Source: Nitrospirota bacterium (GTDB lineage: Bacteria > Nitrospirota_A > Leptospirillia > Leptospirillales > Leptospirillaceae). From it: a DNA stretch of 35,869 bases. Made by a program: the position numbers and the translations under genes. Below are positions 25,106 through 33,556 of the stretch, one piece after another. Below the pieces are notes generated by a model. That model saw only the letters and a list, made by a program, of their open reading frames with translations, did no database searches and was not told the DNA's origin. The DNA is taken from contig JAKCCY010000016.1 in NCBI GenBank assembly GCA_021838765.1, positions 1-35,869 on the forward strand, given 5' to 3'. Each line of letters starts with the position of its first letter. Within the stretch, counting starts at the first letter, position 1.

Positions 25106-25752
25106 TGTTTCTCCGTCATCCGCTTTTTTCTTCTTACGGGATTGAGCACGGGTTTGGTCTTGTCTCCCCGCCAAACAACTCCGAGAGGCTGGTGACGGCC
25201 CGTCAGGTCCATGGGCTGGATGTTGTCAGGGTTGATCCGGAGGGTGGGGAGCGTCCAGAAGCGGATGGTTTGTGGACGGATTCTCCCCGTACGAGGGTCG
25301 GGGTCTGGACGGCAGACTGTCTTCCTGTTTTGTTTTCCGACAGGAGAGGCCGTGTTGCCTGTGCCGTTCATGCCGGATGGCGGGGGGCTGTGAGGGGAAT
25401 TGTCCACGAGGCTCTCGCGCGCCTGAAAGATGAACAGGGACTTGTCTCATCCGACCTTCTTGTGGTTTTGGGGCCATCCGCGGGGCGTTGTTGCTACCAG
25501 GTCGGTCAGGAGGTTCTTTCTGAAGTCTCTTCCCGTTATCCGGGCTTTCGGGGGCGGGAGACCATTGACGGACATCTGGATCTTCCTGCCCTGGTCCTCC
25601 ACCAGCTGGGCAATGAGGGGATCCCTGCCGGCCAAACCGGTTCGATCGACTTGTGTACGATCTGTCATCCTGAACTTTTCTTCTCCCACCGGCGTCAGGG
25701 AATTTTGAGGGAAGGTCGCTCCATGATCAACTGGATTCAGACATCGTCGTGA
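25105..25752 (+). CDS. Laccase-domain protein (YlmD/YfiH/PgeF family)
   Basis: The 215-residue protein has the conserved metal-site residues H36 (RQVHG), C72 (TADCLPVLF) and H89 (VHAGWRG), plus GRCCYQVGQEVL. Characterised members have purine nucleoside phosphorylase or adenosine deaminase activity, and E. coli PgeF (YfiH) corrects misincorporation of serine in the murein precursor. That would fit its place directly after ftsZ. GTG at 25105 overlaps the ftsZ stop by one base. It is about 30 residues shorter than usual, with a reduced N-terminus. Confidence 0.9.
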   Translation: MFLRHPLFSSYGIEHGFGLVSPPNNSERLVTARQVHGLDVVRVDPEGGERPEADGLWTDSPRTRVGVWTADCLPVLFSDRRGRVACAVHAGWRGAVRGIVHEALARLKDEQGLVSSDLLVVLGPSAGRCCYQVGQEVLSEVSSRYPGFRGRETIDGHLDLPALVLHQLGNEGIPAGQTGSIDLCTICHPELFFSHRRQGILREGRSMINWIQTSS

Positions 25753-26486
25753 CTCGGCAGCAGTTCCTTGCCAAACGGATCGAGACGATCAGAAACCTGA
25801 TATCGGGGGAATTTCCAGCTGTTTCTTCAGATCGTGCAAAGGCTGCCTCGATCGATATTGTTGCCGTCACAAAGGCTGCTTCCGATGAGGACTTCCTGGC
25901 GATGGCATCCTTGAATCTGCCTCTTGCAGAAAATCGATGGGACCAGCTCGTGTCAAGGATGCTGATGGCGAGAAATTCCTCTTTGGATCCTTCGTTTCAC
26001 TTTATCGGGGCCCTTCAGCGGAGATCCACAAAAGAGAAGGGTATCCCGGTCAGTCTGATTTCAACCGTTGACCGGGAGGGAATACTGCCTGTGCTCGATC
26101 ATATGGCGCTATCCCATGCTGTTCGTCAGGATATCCTTGTGGAGATTGATCTTTCCGGAATACCGGGGAGAAGCGGCGTTTCCGGGGAATCCCTTCCGGC
26201 ACTTCTCGATGCGATCTCAAAAATCGGATCTCTCCGTCTCCGGGGAATCCTTGTCATGGGCGTGCCACCGTCGCCGTCGGGAGATTTGGCGGAAACGCGC
26301 CGGATCTTTGAGCGAGGAAAAAATATCTACGATTGGCTTGCCGGACAATGGCCCGGAATCGACACTCTGTCCATGGGGATGAGCGGAGATTTTCTGGAGG
26401 CGGTTCGAGCAGGCTCCACACAGCTTCGACTCGGGGCAATCCTGTTCGGAAAGGAAGAAATCATTGGAAAAGACCACTCAGTCTAA
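25749..26486 (+). CDS. YggS-family pyridoxal-phosphate homeostasis protein
   Basis: The 245-residue single-domain TIM-barrel protein binds PLP through K42 (AVTKA). HFIGALQRR, LVEIDLSG, LRGILVMGVPP, LSMGMSGDFLEAVRAGSTQLRLGAILFG are family signatures. The usual FGENR is changed to LAENR here. It balances PLP and amino/keto acid pools and shows no known catalysis. Start GTG at 25749 overlaps the previous stop (GTGA), and its own 3' end overlaps proC by 23 bases. Gram-positive ylmE is the positional counterpart. Confidence 0.92.
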   Translation: MTRQQFLAKRIETIRNLISGEFPAVSSDRAKAASIDIVAVTKAASDEDFLAMASLNLPLAENRWDQLVSRMLMARNSSLDPSFHFIGALQRRSTKEKGIPVSLISTVDREGILPVLDHMALSHAVRQDILVEIDLSGIPGRSGVSGESLPALLDAISKIGSLRLRGILVMGVPPSPSGDLAETRRIFERGKNIYDWLAGQWPGIDTLSMGMSGDFLEAVRAGSTQLRLGAILFGKEEIIGKDHSV

Positions 26487-27324
26487 CACTTCCGTCTGGA
26501 TCATCGGAGGCGGAAAAATGGGAGAAGCTTTTCTGGGCGGGGCGTTCCGCTATTTCTCGGAGATCGGACGTGAGAAGGACCTTCTTGTGATAGAGCCTGT
26601 CGACACCATTCGGGATCAGCTCTCCTGCAAATACCCGGTTTTGACCTTCCCGTCTGTTGGCAATGTCCTACAGGCCGGACTTTTTCCGGAAGTCATTTTT
26701 TTTGCTGTCAAGCCAGACCGATTCCCGGAGCTTTCAGAAGAGCTTCTCTCCCTTTCTTCCGCTTCTTCCGCGGCACTTGCCATTTCGGTTATGGCTGGGG
26801 TCACCCTCTCTCAACTTGAGCGCAGCTTGCCTGATCTCAGATGGGTCAGGACCATGTCAAATCTTGCCTTGACGACGGGGGAGGGGATGACTGTTATCGC
26901 CCCGGGATCCCTGGCAACAATTTCGGATGAACGTCTTGTCCTTGAGCTTTTTTCCCGAATGGGGAAAGCTATTTGTCTTCCTGAAAGGGATTTTGATATT
27001 GCGACAGCCATTGCCGGGTCCGGTCCTGGCTTTATGGCTCTGGTTGGAGATGCATTGGTTGATTCCGGGGTGCTTCATGGGTTGAAGAAAGAAACCGCAT
27101 CCCTTCTGGTGGCACAGATGTTTGTGGGAACGGGAACGCTTCTTCTTTCCGGTTCGTTTCCTGCAGAATTGAAAGGTCAGGTTTCCTCTCCCGGAGGAAC
27201 AACCATTGAAGGTCTTGCCAGCCTGGAGTCCAGGGCTGTTCGTGGGGCGTTTATTGAGGCAGTATCGGCTGCAGTGAAGAAATCCCGGTTGCTCGGAGAA
27301 GGGGGGGCAGCCCGGCGTCATTGA
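26464..27324 (+). CDS. proC: Pyrroline-5-carboxylate reductase
   Basis: The 286-residue NAD(P)H-dependent enzyme makes proline in the final biosynthetic step. It has an N-terminal Rossmann motif (VWIIGGGKMGEAFLGG), AVKPDRF, and a C-terminal dimer domain with IAGSGPGFMALVGDALVDSG and SPGGTTIEGLASLE, the family signature. The TTG start at 26464 lies inside the yggS-type gene and is supported by AAAGGAAG. A G7 run is present near the 3' end. In E. coli and others proC-type genes often neighbour yggS/yggT. Confidence 0.94.
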   Translation: MEKTTQSNTSVWIIGGGKMGEAFLGGAFRYFSEIGREKDLLVIEPVDTIRDQLSCKYPVLTFPSVGNVLQAGLFPEVIFFAVKPDRFPELSEELLSLSSASSAALAISVMAGVTLSQLERSLPDLRWVRTMSNLALTTGEGMTVIAPGSLATISDERLVLELFSRMGKAICLPERDFDIATAIAGSGPGFMALVGDALVDSGVLHGLKKETASLLVAQMFVGTGTLLLSGSFPAELKGQVSSPGGTTIEGLASLESRAVRGAFIEAVSAAVKKSRLLGEGGAARRH

Positions 27325-27325
27325 G

Positions 27326-27351
27326 TGACTGCTCCCCCCGGGGAGAGGTCA
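27326..27351 (+). terminator. GC-rich hairpin after proC
   Basis: TGAC and GTCA flank CTCCCC and GGGGAG, giving a near-perfect hairpin immediately after the proC stop, with a 2x2 internal mismatch. No T run follows, so termination efficiency is uncertain. The 260-base gap before the next gene suggests that the long cluster transcript ends or is attenuated here. Confidence 0.45.
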
Positions 27352-27584
27352 GGGAAGCGTCCTGCCCCTTCCCCTTGAAGCGAACCTCCACATTTTGGAG
27401 TGTTTTTGAACTTTTTTTACACAAAATATTAAAAGGTTTTCATCCCCTCTTGGCATGGAAAAGGGGGTATTCTGCCTTCATTATTGATCAATGAAACGCT
27501 TCTTATCAGTTCAGGAGAACGGCTAGCTTTTCAGTCGTCCACCCAACGCTGATTTTTGACGGGAAAACGAAAAGAGGGTTGTCG

Positions 27585-27818
27585 ATGTTGCTCTACAGGC
27601 TTTTGTATTTGTATTCCTGGATTATCATTATTCGTGCGCTGATCTCATGGATCCTTCCTGACCGATCCCACCCTGTCGTACGATTCCTGGAGATGTTGAC
27701 CGAGCCGGTTCTGGCTCCAGTCCGAAAACTTGTTCCGCCGGAAAAACTCGGGGGGATGGATATTTCACCACTGATCGTCATTTTCCTGATTCAGGTTCTT
27801 CAGCATTTTATCTATTGA
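27585..27818 (+). CDS. YggT-family integral membrane protein
   Basis: The 77-residue protein has two hydrophobic helices separated by a conserved segment: LYSWIIIIRALISWILPD, then LTEPVLAPVRKLVPPEKLGGMDISPLIVIFLIQ. This is the single YggT repeat. Relatives (YlmG in Gram-positives, CcmB3/YlmG in plastids) have been linked to division, nucleoid distribution and osmotic stress, but the molecular function is unknown. ATG 27585 is chosen because AGAGGG lies 6 bases upstream; TTG 27579 is too near. It sits between proC and the divIVA-like gene. Confidence 0.92.
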   Translation: MLLYRLLYLYSWIIIIRALISWILPDRSHPVVRFLEMLTEPVLAPVRKLVPPEKLGGMDISPLIVIFLIQVLQHFIY

Positions 27819-27884
27819 TGTTCGGCCAAGATCTCCATTTGCCGGGATGCAATCCATCTTCTTTTGCCGAGAGGAGGTTTTTTG

Positions 27885-28397
27885 ATGATCGACCATAACC
27901 GAATCAACGAACTAAGACACATGGAGTTTGGAAAAGCTTTCCGTGGATATGAGCCGAAAGATGTTGATGCCGTTCTTGCCCAGGTCATTGCTGAAATGAC
28001 GGAGCTTCTTGATGAGCGTCGGGGATTTGAGGAACGGCTTGCAGAATATTCTGCCCGTTCAGGGGATATATCCGGAAAAGAAGCTCTGGTTGGCGCAACA
28101 TTATTAAAAGCCGAGCAGATAGCGGAATCACTCAGGGAGTCAGCCAGAAGAGAGTCCGAGTCCATGATCGAAGAGGCCAGAAGGGAGGCTTCACGAGTTC
28201 TTGACGAGGCAAAAACCGTCTATTCCCGATCTGTTCAGGAAATGGAAAGAACAAGGGACGAGTGGCTTCTTGGTCTTTCGAGCGTGCGACAGGACGTCCA
28301 GAAGCTTTTGGCGGGACTTTCCCAGCTGGAAGAGAAGTGGTTGTTTCTGGATCCTGATCGGAACCGGAGTGATGAGGCGCAGGAGACAGGCTCTTGA
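27885..28397 (+). CDS. DivIVA-domain protein
   Basis: The 170-residue protein has an N-terminal DivIVA-like membrane-binding segment (LRHMEFGKAFRGYEPKDVDAVLAQVIAEMTELL), followed by a long, highly charged Glu/Arg-rich helix (about residues 55-130) predicted to form a coiled coil. DivIVA proteins sense negative membrane curvature and organise poles or septa. ATG 27885 is preceded by GAGGAGG at 7 bases; an in-frame TTG at 27864 lies before that site. In Gram-positives divIVA follows the ylm genes in the same way. Whether this one acts at the pole or septum cannot be told. Confidence 0.88.
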   Translation: MIDHNRINELRHMEFGKAFRGYEPKDVDAVLAQVIAEMTELLDERRGFEERLAEYSARSGDISGKEALVGATLLKAEQIAESLRESARRESESMIEEARREASRVLDEAKTVYSRSVQEMERTRDEWLLGLSSVRQDVQKLLAGLSQLEEKWLFLDPDRNRSDEAQETGS

Positions 28398-28684
28398 CTC
28401 ACAGTGCACAAAATGTTTCCCGACTTTGTGTCTGTGTCCATCCGGGAAAAAAGGTGAACCGGCTTTATGCGATTGACGGGGAGATTCATATTGACCTTGA
28501 GGCACGAGCTATCGAAGGTCAGGCGAACAAGTACCTTCTGAGATTCCTGGGAAAGATCCTCTCGGTCCCTCCATCTCTCCTGTCGATCCACCGGGGCATC
28601 TCCTCACGCTACAAAGAGATTGTTTTTCCCATTTCAGAAGACGAGCTGTCAGAGCGTGCGAAAAATCTTTTTTCGGACGGTTGA
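28394..28684 (+). CDS. DUF167/YggU-family protein
   Basis: The 96-residue protein matches the small alpha/beta YggU fold: VCVHPGKKVNRLYAIDGEIHIDLEARAIEGQANKYLLRFLGKIL, with PPSLLSIHRGISSRYKEIVF. The family motif GKANKAL appears as GQANKYL. Function unknown. Translation starts at TTG (28394), overlapping the stop of the DivIVA-like gene (TTGA), with AGGAG upstream. Its TGA stop abuts the convergent stop of the next gene with no spacer. Confidence 0.85.
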   Translation: MTHSAQNVSRLCVCVHPGKKVNRLYAIDGEIHIDLEARAIEGQANKYLLRFLGKILSVPPSLLSIHRGISSRYKEIVFPISEDELSERAKNLFSDG

Positions 28685-29335
28685 TCAGTCGAACGTCAGA
28701 TTTGCGCTCTTGACCTCATGCCCGTCGTCCACCCTGATGTCAAGGGTGATGGAGTCAACGGGAGACCCCCCGAGCCACAGTGTTCGCTCTGATGTTTCTC
28801 CGGGAGAGATCGGCTCAAACAAAAGGTATGTCGGGGGGAGCTTAAGCGGGATGGTTGACCCATTTCCGATCTTGTAGTGGGCACCGAGAATCTGGTATTT
28901 GATAGGGGTTTTTCCTGTCAGGTGGATCTTGAAATAAGCAACTGAAGGGGAGAGCATCATCTGGATATTCATGTTCCAGTCGAGCCCCTGTATGTTCTGG
29001 AAGGTCGTTCTTGTGCTGATGCTTCTTTCCGAAACGACCTTGTGTTTTCCAAAAAGAGGCTTTCCGGAAAGTCCTACGATAGATCCGCCGATTCCGGCAA
29101 CCAATAAAAGGCCGACAACAATATAGACTGCGACCGCTGTCGGTGAAAAGCCAGGTTCTTCCCTCGGTTTCGATGGTTGGAAAAAAGCCTCGTCCGGCAA
29201 CTCCTGGTAGGGGTTTTGTCCATCCTTCGGTGCAGTCGCGGAGGTTGGTGGCGCAGGATTTTTCGAACCATGGCGATCGTGGTCACCCTGTTCTTTTTGC
29301 TCTTTTTTGGGGGGTGTCGCGGGTGAGGATGTCAT
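28685..29335 (-). CDS. Single-pass membrane protein of unknown function
   Basis: The 216-residue product has a hydrophilic, Pro/Lys/Glu-rich N-terminal region (1-65), one strong transmembrane segment at about 66-88 (TAVAVYIVVGLLLVAGIGG) and a C-terminal part of about 125 residues that is likely beta-rich and extracytoplasmic. No family is recognised. The C-terminal part resembles, in general character, beta-sandwich domains that follow a membrane anchor, but no motif supports a name. It has its own promoter (29400-29428). The stop codon lies back to back with that of the convergent DUF167 gene. Confidence 0.75.
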   Translation of the reverse strand: MTSSPATPPKKEQKEQGDHDRHGSKNPAPPTSATAPKDGQNPYQELPDEAFFQPSKPREEPGFSPTAVAVYIVVGLLLVAGIGGSIVGLSGKPLFGKHKVVSERSISTRTTFQNIQGLDWNMNIQMMLSPSVAYFKIHLTGKTPIKYQILGAHYKIGNGSTIPLKLPPTYLLFEPISPGETSERTLWLGGSPVDSITLDIRVDDGHEVKSANLTFD

Positions 29336-29399
29336 CTGGGCTCTGTGGCTCCGAAAGAATTAGTCACTGTCTTTTCTCCTGATCAAGCATAATTTTCCC

Positions 29400-29428
29400 A
29401 TTCTAACCCGACTTGCTTCGGAGGGCAA
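29400..29428 (-). promoter_or_regulatory. Putative promoter of the minus-strand membrane protein gene
   Basis: On the minus strand TTGCCC (29428-29423) and TAGAAT (29405-29400) are 17 bases apart. The -10 box matches 5 of 6 consensus bases and the -35 box 4 of 6. Transcription would begin near 29393, about 58 bases before the ATG at 29335. Confidence 0.45.
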
Positions 29429-29647
29429 GGATAGAGCAGCTGTTGTCTCTTTCCTGCGGATTTCCTGTCGAGTGGTGTTATGTGCCGTTTCTTTTTCTGG
29501 CCAATGTTTTTATATGGTTTTATATGTACTTGAAGACATTAAAATTTCCGTGTTTTGTTTTCGATCTTTTTCCTCTATCCTGAAAATACTGCGTTGTCTC
29601 GTTTTGGCAACTGATTGCAGAATGTCATCCGCGGGAGATCGGTGAAT
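29429..29647. other. AT-rich upstream region of the Lpd-like gene
   Basis: Together with the promoter above this makes a gap of about 310 bases between divergent genes. It contains a short direct repeat TTTTATATGGTTTTATATG near 29508-29527 and T-rich stretches. It should hold the promoter of the plus-strand metabolic genes, but no pair of boxes with proper spacing is convincing. Confidence 0.35.
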
Positions 29648-31027
29648 ATGGATTATGATGTCATTACTATCGGAGCGGGCGGAGGGGCTTACCCAGCCGC
29701 ATTCAGACTGGCCCGAATGGGAATGGGCGTCTTGATGGTTGATCCGAAGGGAGTTATGAGCGGGAACTGTCTGGCAGAGGGATGCGTTCCCTCGAAAGCT
29801 GTTCGCGAGGTGGCGGAACAATGGGATCGTCAGCGGAGATTTTCTTCTTTCGGAATTAAGGGTGACCGGAGTCTCGACTTTGCCGCTCTGATGGGCCACA
29901 AGGATGCGGTGCAACGGTTTCGTTATGAACAGCACGCGAAAGAGTTGTCCAGAACTCCGGGAATGACCCTCCTTAAGGGTACAGCCAAAATGATCTCTGA
30001 TCATGAGGTTTCTGTCCTGACGGATGCGGGTGAGAAAAGTTTTTCCGGAAAATATATTTTAATCGCAAGCGGATCCGACGTCTTTGTCCCTCCGCTTCCC
30101 GGAGCGGAGCTTTGCCTGACAAGCCATGACCTTTACAAGATGAATTCCACGCTGAAATCATGTCCTTCTTCAATGGTTGTGATCGGTGGAGGGTATGTCG
30201 GTCTTGAAACCGCCACTTTTTTTGCTTCGTTCGGCACAAACGTCACACTCCTTGAAATCGGGGAGACGTTGCTTCCCGGTGTCGACCCGGAAATCGTCTC
30301 GATGCTCGTTCCCCAAATCTCATCTCTTGTTACACCGGTTCTTTCCGCACAGCTTCTTTCTGTATCCTCCCGGACTGACGGAAAAAAGATTGTGCGTTAT
30401 CGTCAGAACGAGATGGATTTGGAGATTGTCGCGGAGATGGTTTTTCTGGCGGCGGGAAGACGTCCGGTTATCCCTGGAGGGGTCAGGGAGCTTGGGGTTG
30501 TGGTGACCAAAAAAGGGATTGAGGTTGACGACCGGATGAAAACAAATATCTCCCATGTTTTTGCATGTGGTGATGTGAACGGAAAAACGCCCCTTTTTCA
30601 TGCGGCTGTCAGACAGTCCCTGGTGTGTGCACACCAGATCCTCGGGGGGGACCTTGCGTCTGACAGGATGAATTTTGAGTCGGTCCCGACAACGGTGTTT
30701 ACCTTGCCGGCGGCTGCTTATGTTGGATTGACGCCATCGACCCTGACAGAAAGGGGAATTCCTTTCAAGAGAGCCACGTATTTGTTCGAAGAAGATTCCC
30801 GTGCCCAGATTCTTGGAGAAACTGGTGGGGGGATCCATCTGTTTTTTCATCTTGAAACGCGTAAGCTTCTGGGGGGATATGTCGTCGGAATTGATGCTGG
30901 GAACTTGATCGGAGAGATCGGACTTGCTGTCTCGGCCGGATTGTCGGCCGGGGATCTCGCTTCTTTTGCCGACCAGCACCCGATGGCATCAGAAGGGATC
31001 TCTAAAGCGGCAAGGTCACTTTTCTGA
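29648..31027 (+). CDS. Dihydrolipoamide dehydrogenase-like flavoprotein disulfide reductase
   Basis: The 459-residue class I pyridine nucleotide-disulfide oxidoreductase has an N-terminal FAD loop (ITIGAGGGAYPAAFRLA), a redox-active pair C41-x4-C46 (CLAEGC, where Lpd proteins usually have CLNVGC), a central NAD(P)-binding loop (VVIGGGYVGLETATFF), VFACGDVNGKTPLFHAA, and a C-terminal dimer domain with H444-P and E449, the catalytic base pair. ATG 29648 is preferred over a TTG at 29615 because the FAD-fold N-terminus begins there. No E1/E2 dehydrogenase genes are adjacent; the next gene is phosphoketolase. It could be Lpd, a mercuric-reductase-like or other disulfide reductase; the substrate is uncertain. 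Confidence 0.85.
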   Translation: MDYDVITIGAGGGAYPAAFRLARMGMGVLMVDPKGVMSGNCLAEGCVPSKAVREVAEQWDRQRRFSSFGIKGDRSLDFAALMGHKDAVQRFRYEQHAKELSRTPGMTLLKGTAKMISDHEVSVLTDAGEKSFSGKYILIASGSDVFVPPLPGAELCLTSHDLYKMNSTLKSCPSSMVVIGGGYVGLETATFFASFGTNVTLLEIGETLLPGVDPEIVSMLVPQISSLVTPVLSAQLLSVSSRTDGKKIVRYRQNEMDLEIVAEMVFLAAGRRPVIPGGVRELGVVVTKKGIEVDDRMKTNISHVFACGDVNGKTPLFHAAVRQSLVCAHQILGGDLASDRMNFESVPTTVFTLPAAAYVGLTPSTLTERGIPFKRATYLFEEDSRAQILGETGGGIHLFFHLETRKLLGGYVVGIDAGNLIGEIGLAVSAGLSAGDLASFADQHPMASEGISKAARSLF

Positions 31028-31114
31028 GCACAGTCTAAAATCGACTGGCTGTTTCCGGGGGATCTTGTTTTTCAATGTCCACTGTCCTGGGATGCCCACA
31101 CACAAGGGGGAAAC

Positions 31115-33481
31115 ATGGCAAAAGAGTTGACGGAATCGGATCTTGAAGCCATCGATGGCTATTGGCGTGCAGCCAATTATCTGGCACTGGGGATGCTGTA
31201 CCTCAGGGAAAACCCCCTTCTTCGCGAACCGCTTGCTCCGGCCCATATCAAAAGACGTCTTCTGGGACATTGGGGATCTGACCCGGGACAAAGCTTTATC
31301 TGGGTTCACCTGAATCGGCTGATTCGGGAGCAGGATCTCAACACCCTTTATATCAGCGGTCCGGGGCATGGGGCTCCGGCAATCCTTGCCAATGCCTATC
31401 TTGAAGGGACCTATTCCGAAGTTTATCCGGACCGTGGTCAGGATATCGAAGGCCTCCGCCAGTTTTTCAGAAAGTTCTCAAGTCCTGGAGGGGTTGGAAG
31501 CCACTGCACTCCTGAGCTTCCGGGATCGATCAATGAAGGTGGAGAACTGGGCTACAGCCTGTCCCATGCATTTGGGGCGGCATTCGATCATCCGGACCTG
31601 ATCGTTGCCGCCGTTGTTGGGGATGGAGAGGCGGAAACGGGTCCTCTGGCCACATCCTGGCACTCAAACAAGTTCTTGAATCCGGCACAGGACGGGGCCG
31701 TTCTCCCGATCCTTCATCTGAACGGTTATAAAATCGCAAATCCGACCATCTTGTCGCGCATCTCTCCTTCGGAGATCAAGAGTCTCTTTGTCGGCTACGG
31801 ATACACTCCTTATTTGGTGGAAGGAGATATTCCGATGGAGATGCATCGAAATATGGCAAGAACGTTGGACCGCTGTCTCCGTGATATTCGTTCGATCCAG
31901 CGAAAGGCTCGCGAAGAGGGGGAGACGGGTAGACCCCGGTGGCCGATGATCATTTTGAGAACACCCAAAGGATGGACTGCGCCAAAAACTCTTGATGGTC
32001 ACAAGATTGAGGGATTCTGGCGGGCTCATCAGGTCCCGATCCTGGATGTCGAGAGTAATGCGGCCCATTTGAAAATTCTGTCCGACTGGCTGATGAGTTA
32101 TCGTCCTGAAGAGTTGTTTGATGATCATGGTCGGCTTCGGGAGCGATTCAGGGCTCTTGCTCCACAAGGAGACAGACGGATGAGCGCCAATCCCCTGGCC
32201 AATGGCGGATTGTTGCGAAAGCCTCTCCGGCTTCCGGACTACCGGACTTATGGGGCAGAGTTTTCAAAGCCCGGAACAAAATATCAGGGGAACACTCAAG
32301 TTCTTGGGGAGTTTCTCAGGGATGTATTTCGGGATAACCCGAACAACTTCCGGTTGATGGGGCCCGATGAAACGGCATCCAACCGGCTCAGTGCCGTCTA
32401 TGATGTTTCCAAAAAAGCCTGGATGGGTGATATCCTTCCGGAAGATGCCGATGGGTCGGAGCTGTCAAAAACCGGCCATGTCATGGAGATGCTGAGCGAG
32501 CATACCCTTGAGGGTTGGCTTGAAGGGTATCTTCTGACGGGGAGACATGGTTTTTTTAATACATATGAAGCCTTTGCCCATATTATTGATTCCATGGTGA
32601 ATCAGCATGCCAAATGGCTTGAAAAGTGCAAAACCGAGGTCTCCTGGCGCGCGCCGATTTCCTCTTTGAATATTTTGCTGAGCTCAACCGTATGGCGTCA
32701 GGATCATAACGGATTTACCCATGAAGATCCCGGATTTATTGATGTTATTTCCAACAAAAGCGCTTCTGTCACAAGGGTTTATCTTCCTCCTGACGCGAAC
32801 TGCCTTTTGTCGGTGGCAGACCATTGTCTTAGAAGCACCGATTACATCAACGTGATTGTGGCGGACAAGCAGCCCCACCTTCAGTTTCTGGATATGGACA
32901 GTGCCGTTCGCCACTGTGCCAAGGGGATAGGTCTTTGGGAATGGGCTTCAAATGACGCGGGATCCGTTCCGGACGTTGTCATGGCAAGCGCAGGAGATGT
33001 CGTGACGATCGAGTCTGTTGCCGCAGTGGCTATCTTGCGGGAGCATTTTCCGGATCTCAGAATTCGCGTTGTTAATGTTGTCGACCTTTTCAAGCTGCAG
33101 CCTGAATTGGAGCACCCGCATGGCCTTTCAGACCGTGACTTCGACAGCCTTTTTACGATCGACAGGCCCATTATTTTTAATTTTCATGGATACCCGTCAC
33201 TGATCCATAAATTGGCCTACCGGAGAAAAAATCATGCGAACCTCCATGTTCGCGGATACAAGGAGCAAGGAGGACTTAACACTCCATTGCAACTGGCTAT
33301 TGCCAACCAGATAGACCGGTTCAACCTGGCGATCGATGTGATCGATCGTGTTCCTCGTCTCCAGTGTACAGGGGCCCATGTAAAGGAGTGGTTAAAGGAT
33401 CAGATTACAGACCACTTGAATTATGCGAAAAAAGAAGGTCTTGATCGCCAGGAAATCACCGAGTGGAAATGGCCATTCTGA
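31115..33481 (+). CDS. xfp: Phosphoketolase (xylulose-5-phosphate/fructose-6-phosphate)
   Basis: The 788-residue thiamine-diphosphate enzyme cleaves xylulose 5-phosphate or fructose 6-phosphate with phosphate, giving acetyl-phosphate and glyceraldehyde 3-phosphate or erythrose 4-phosphate. GPGHGAP (G82 to P88) and [15 protein letters not shown] (G169 onward) are signature 1 and the ThDP-binding segment; TPKGWTAPK and [13 protein letters not shown] (here [12 protein letters not shown]) are also characteristic. Length is normal (about 790-800). ATG 31115 follows AAGGGGGAAA. The neighbouring transaldolase acts on linked sugar phosphates. No acetate kinase or phosphotransacetylase gene is visible nearby. 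Confidence 0.97.
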   Translation: MAKELTESDLEAIDGYWRAANYLALGMLYLRENPLLREPLAPAHIKRRLLGHWGSDPGQSFIWVHLNRLIREQDLNTLYISGPGHGAPAILANAYLEGTYSEVYPDRGQDIEGLRQFFRKFSSPGGVGSHCTPELPGSINEGGELGYSLSHAFGAAFDHPDLIVAAVVGDGEAETGPLATSWHSNKFLNPAQDGAVLPILHLNGYKIANPTILSRISPSEIKSLFVGYGYTPYLVEGDIPMEMHRNMARTLDRCLRDIRSIQRKAREEGETGRPRWPMIILRTPKGWTAPKTLDGHKIEGFWRAHQVPILDVESNAAHLKILSDWLMSYRPEELFDDHGRLRERFRALAPQGDRRMSANPLANGGLLRKPLRLPDYRTYGAEFSKPGTKYQGNTQVLGEFLRDVFRDNPNNFRLMGPDETASNRLSAVYDVSKKAWMGDILPEDADGSELSKTGHVMEMLSEHTLEGWLEGYLLTGRHGFFNTYEAFAHIIDSMVNQHAKWLEKCKTEVSWRAPISSLNILLSSTVWRQDHNGFTHEDPGFIDVISNKSASVTRVYLPPDANCLLSVADHCLRSTDYINVIVADKQPHLQFLDMDSAVRHCAKGIGLWEWASNDAGSVPDVVMASAGDVVTIESVAAVAILREHFPDLRIRVVNVVDLFKLQPELEHPHGLSDRDFDSLFTIDRPIIFNFHGYPSLIHKLAYRRKNHANLHVRGYKEQGGLNTPLQLAIANQIDRFNLAIDVIDRVPRLQCTGAHVKEWLKDQITDHLNYAKKEGLDRQEITEWKWPF

Positions 33482-33556
33482 TTTCGACATATGGATGCGC
33501 TGGTTGTCAAAAGCGTTGGATTGAAAAAATAAGTGGGAAACTTAAGGGAGGTGCAG

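Noticed and set aside
27409..27475. Promoter upstream of the yggT-type gene
   Set aside because: TTGGCA and TATTCT near 27450-27473 are only 12 bases apart, and TTGAAC at 27416 has no -10 box at the right distance.
30320..30979. 219-codon minus-strand open frame
   Set aside because: Antisense to the Lpd-like gene; no domain and no ribosome site.
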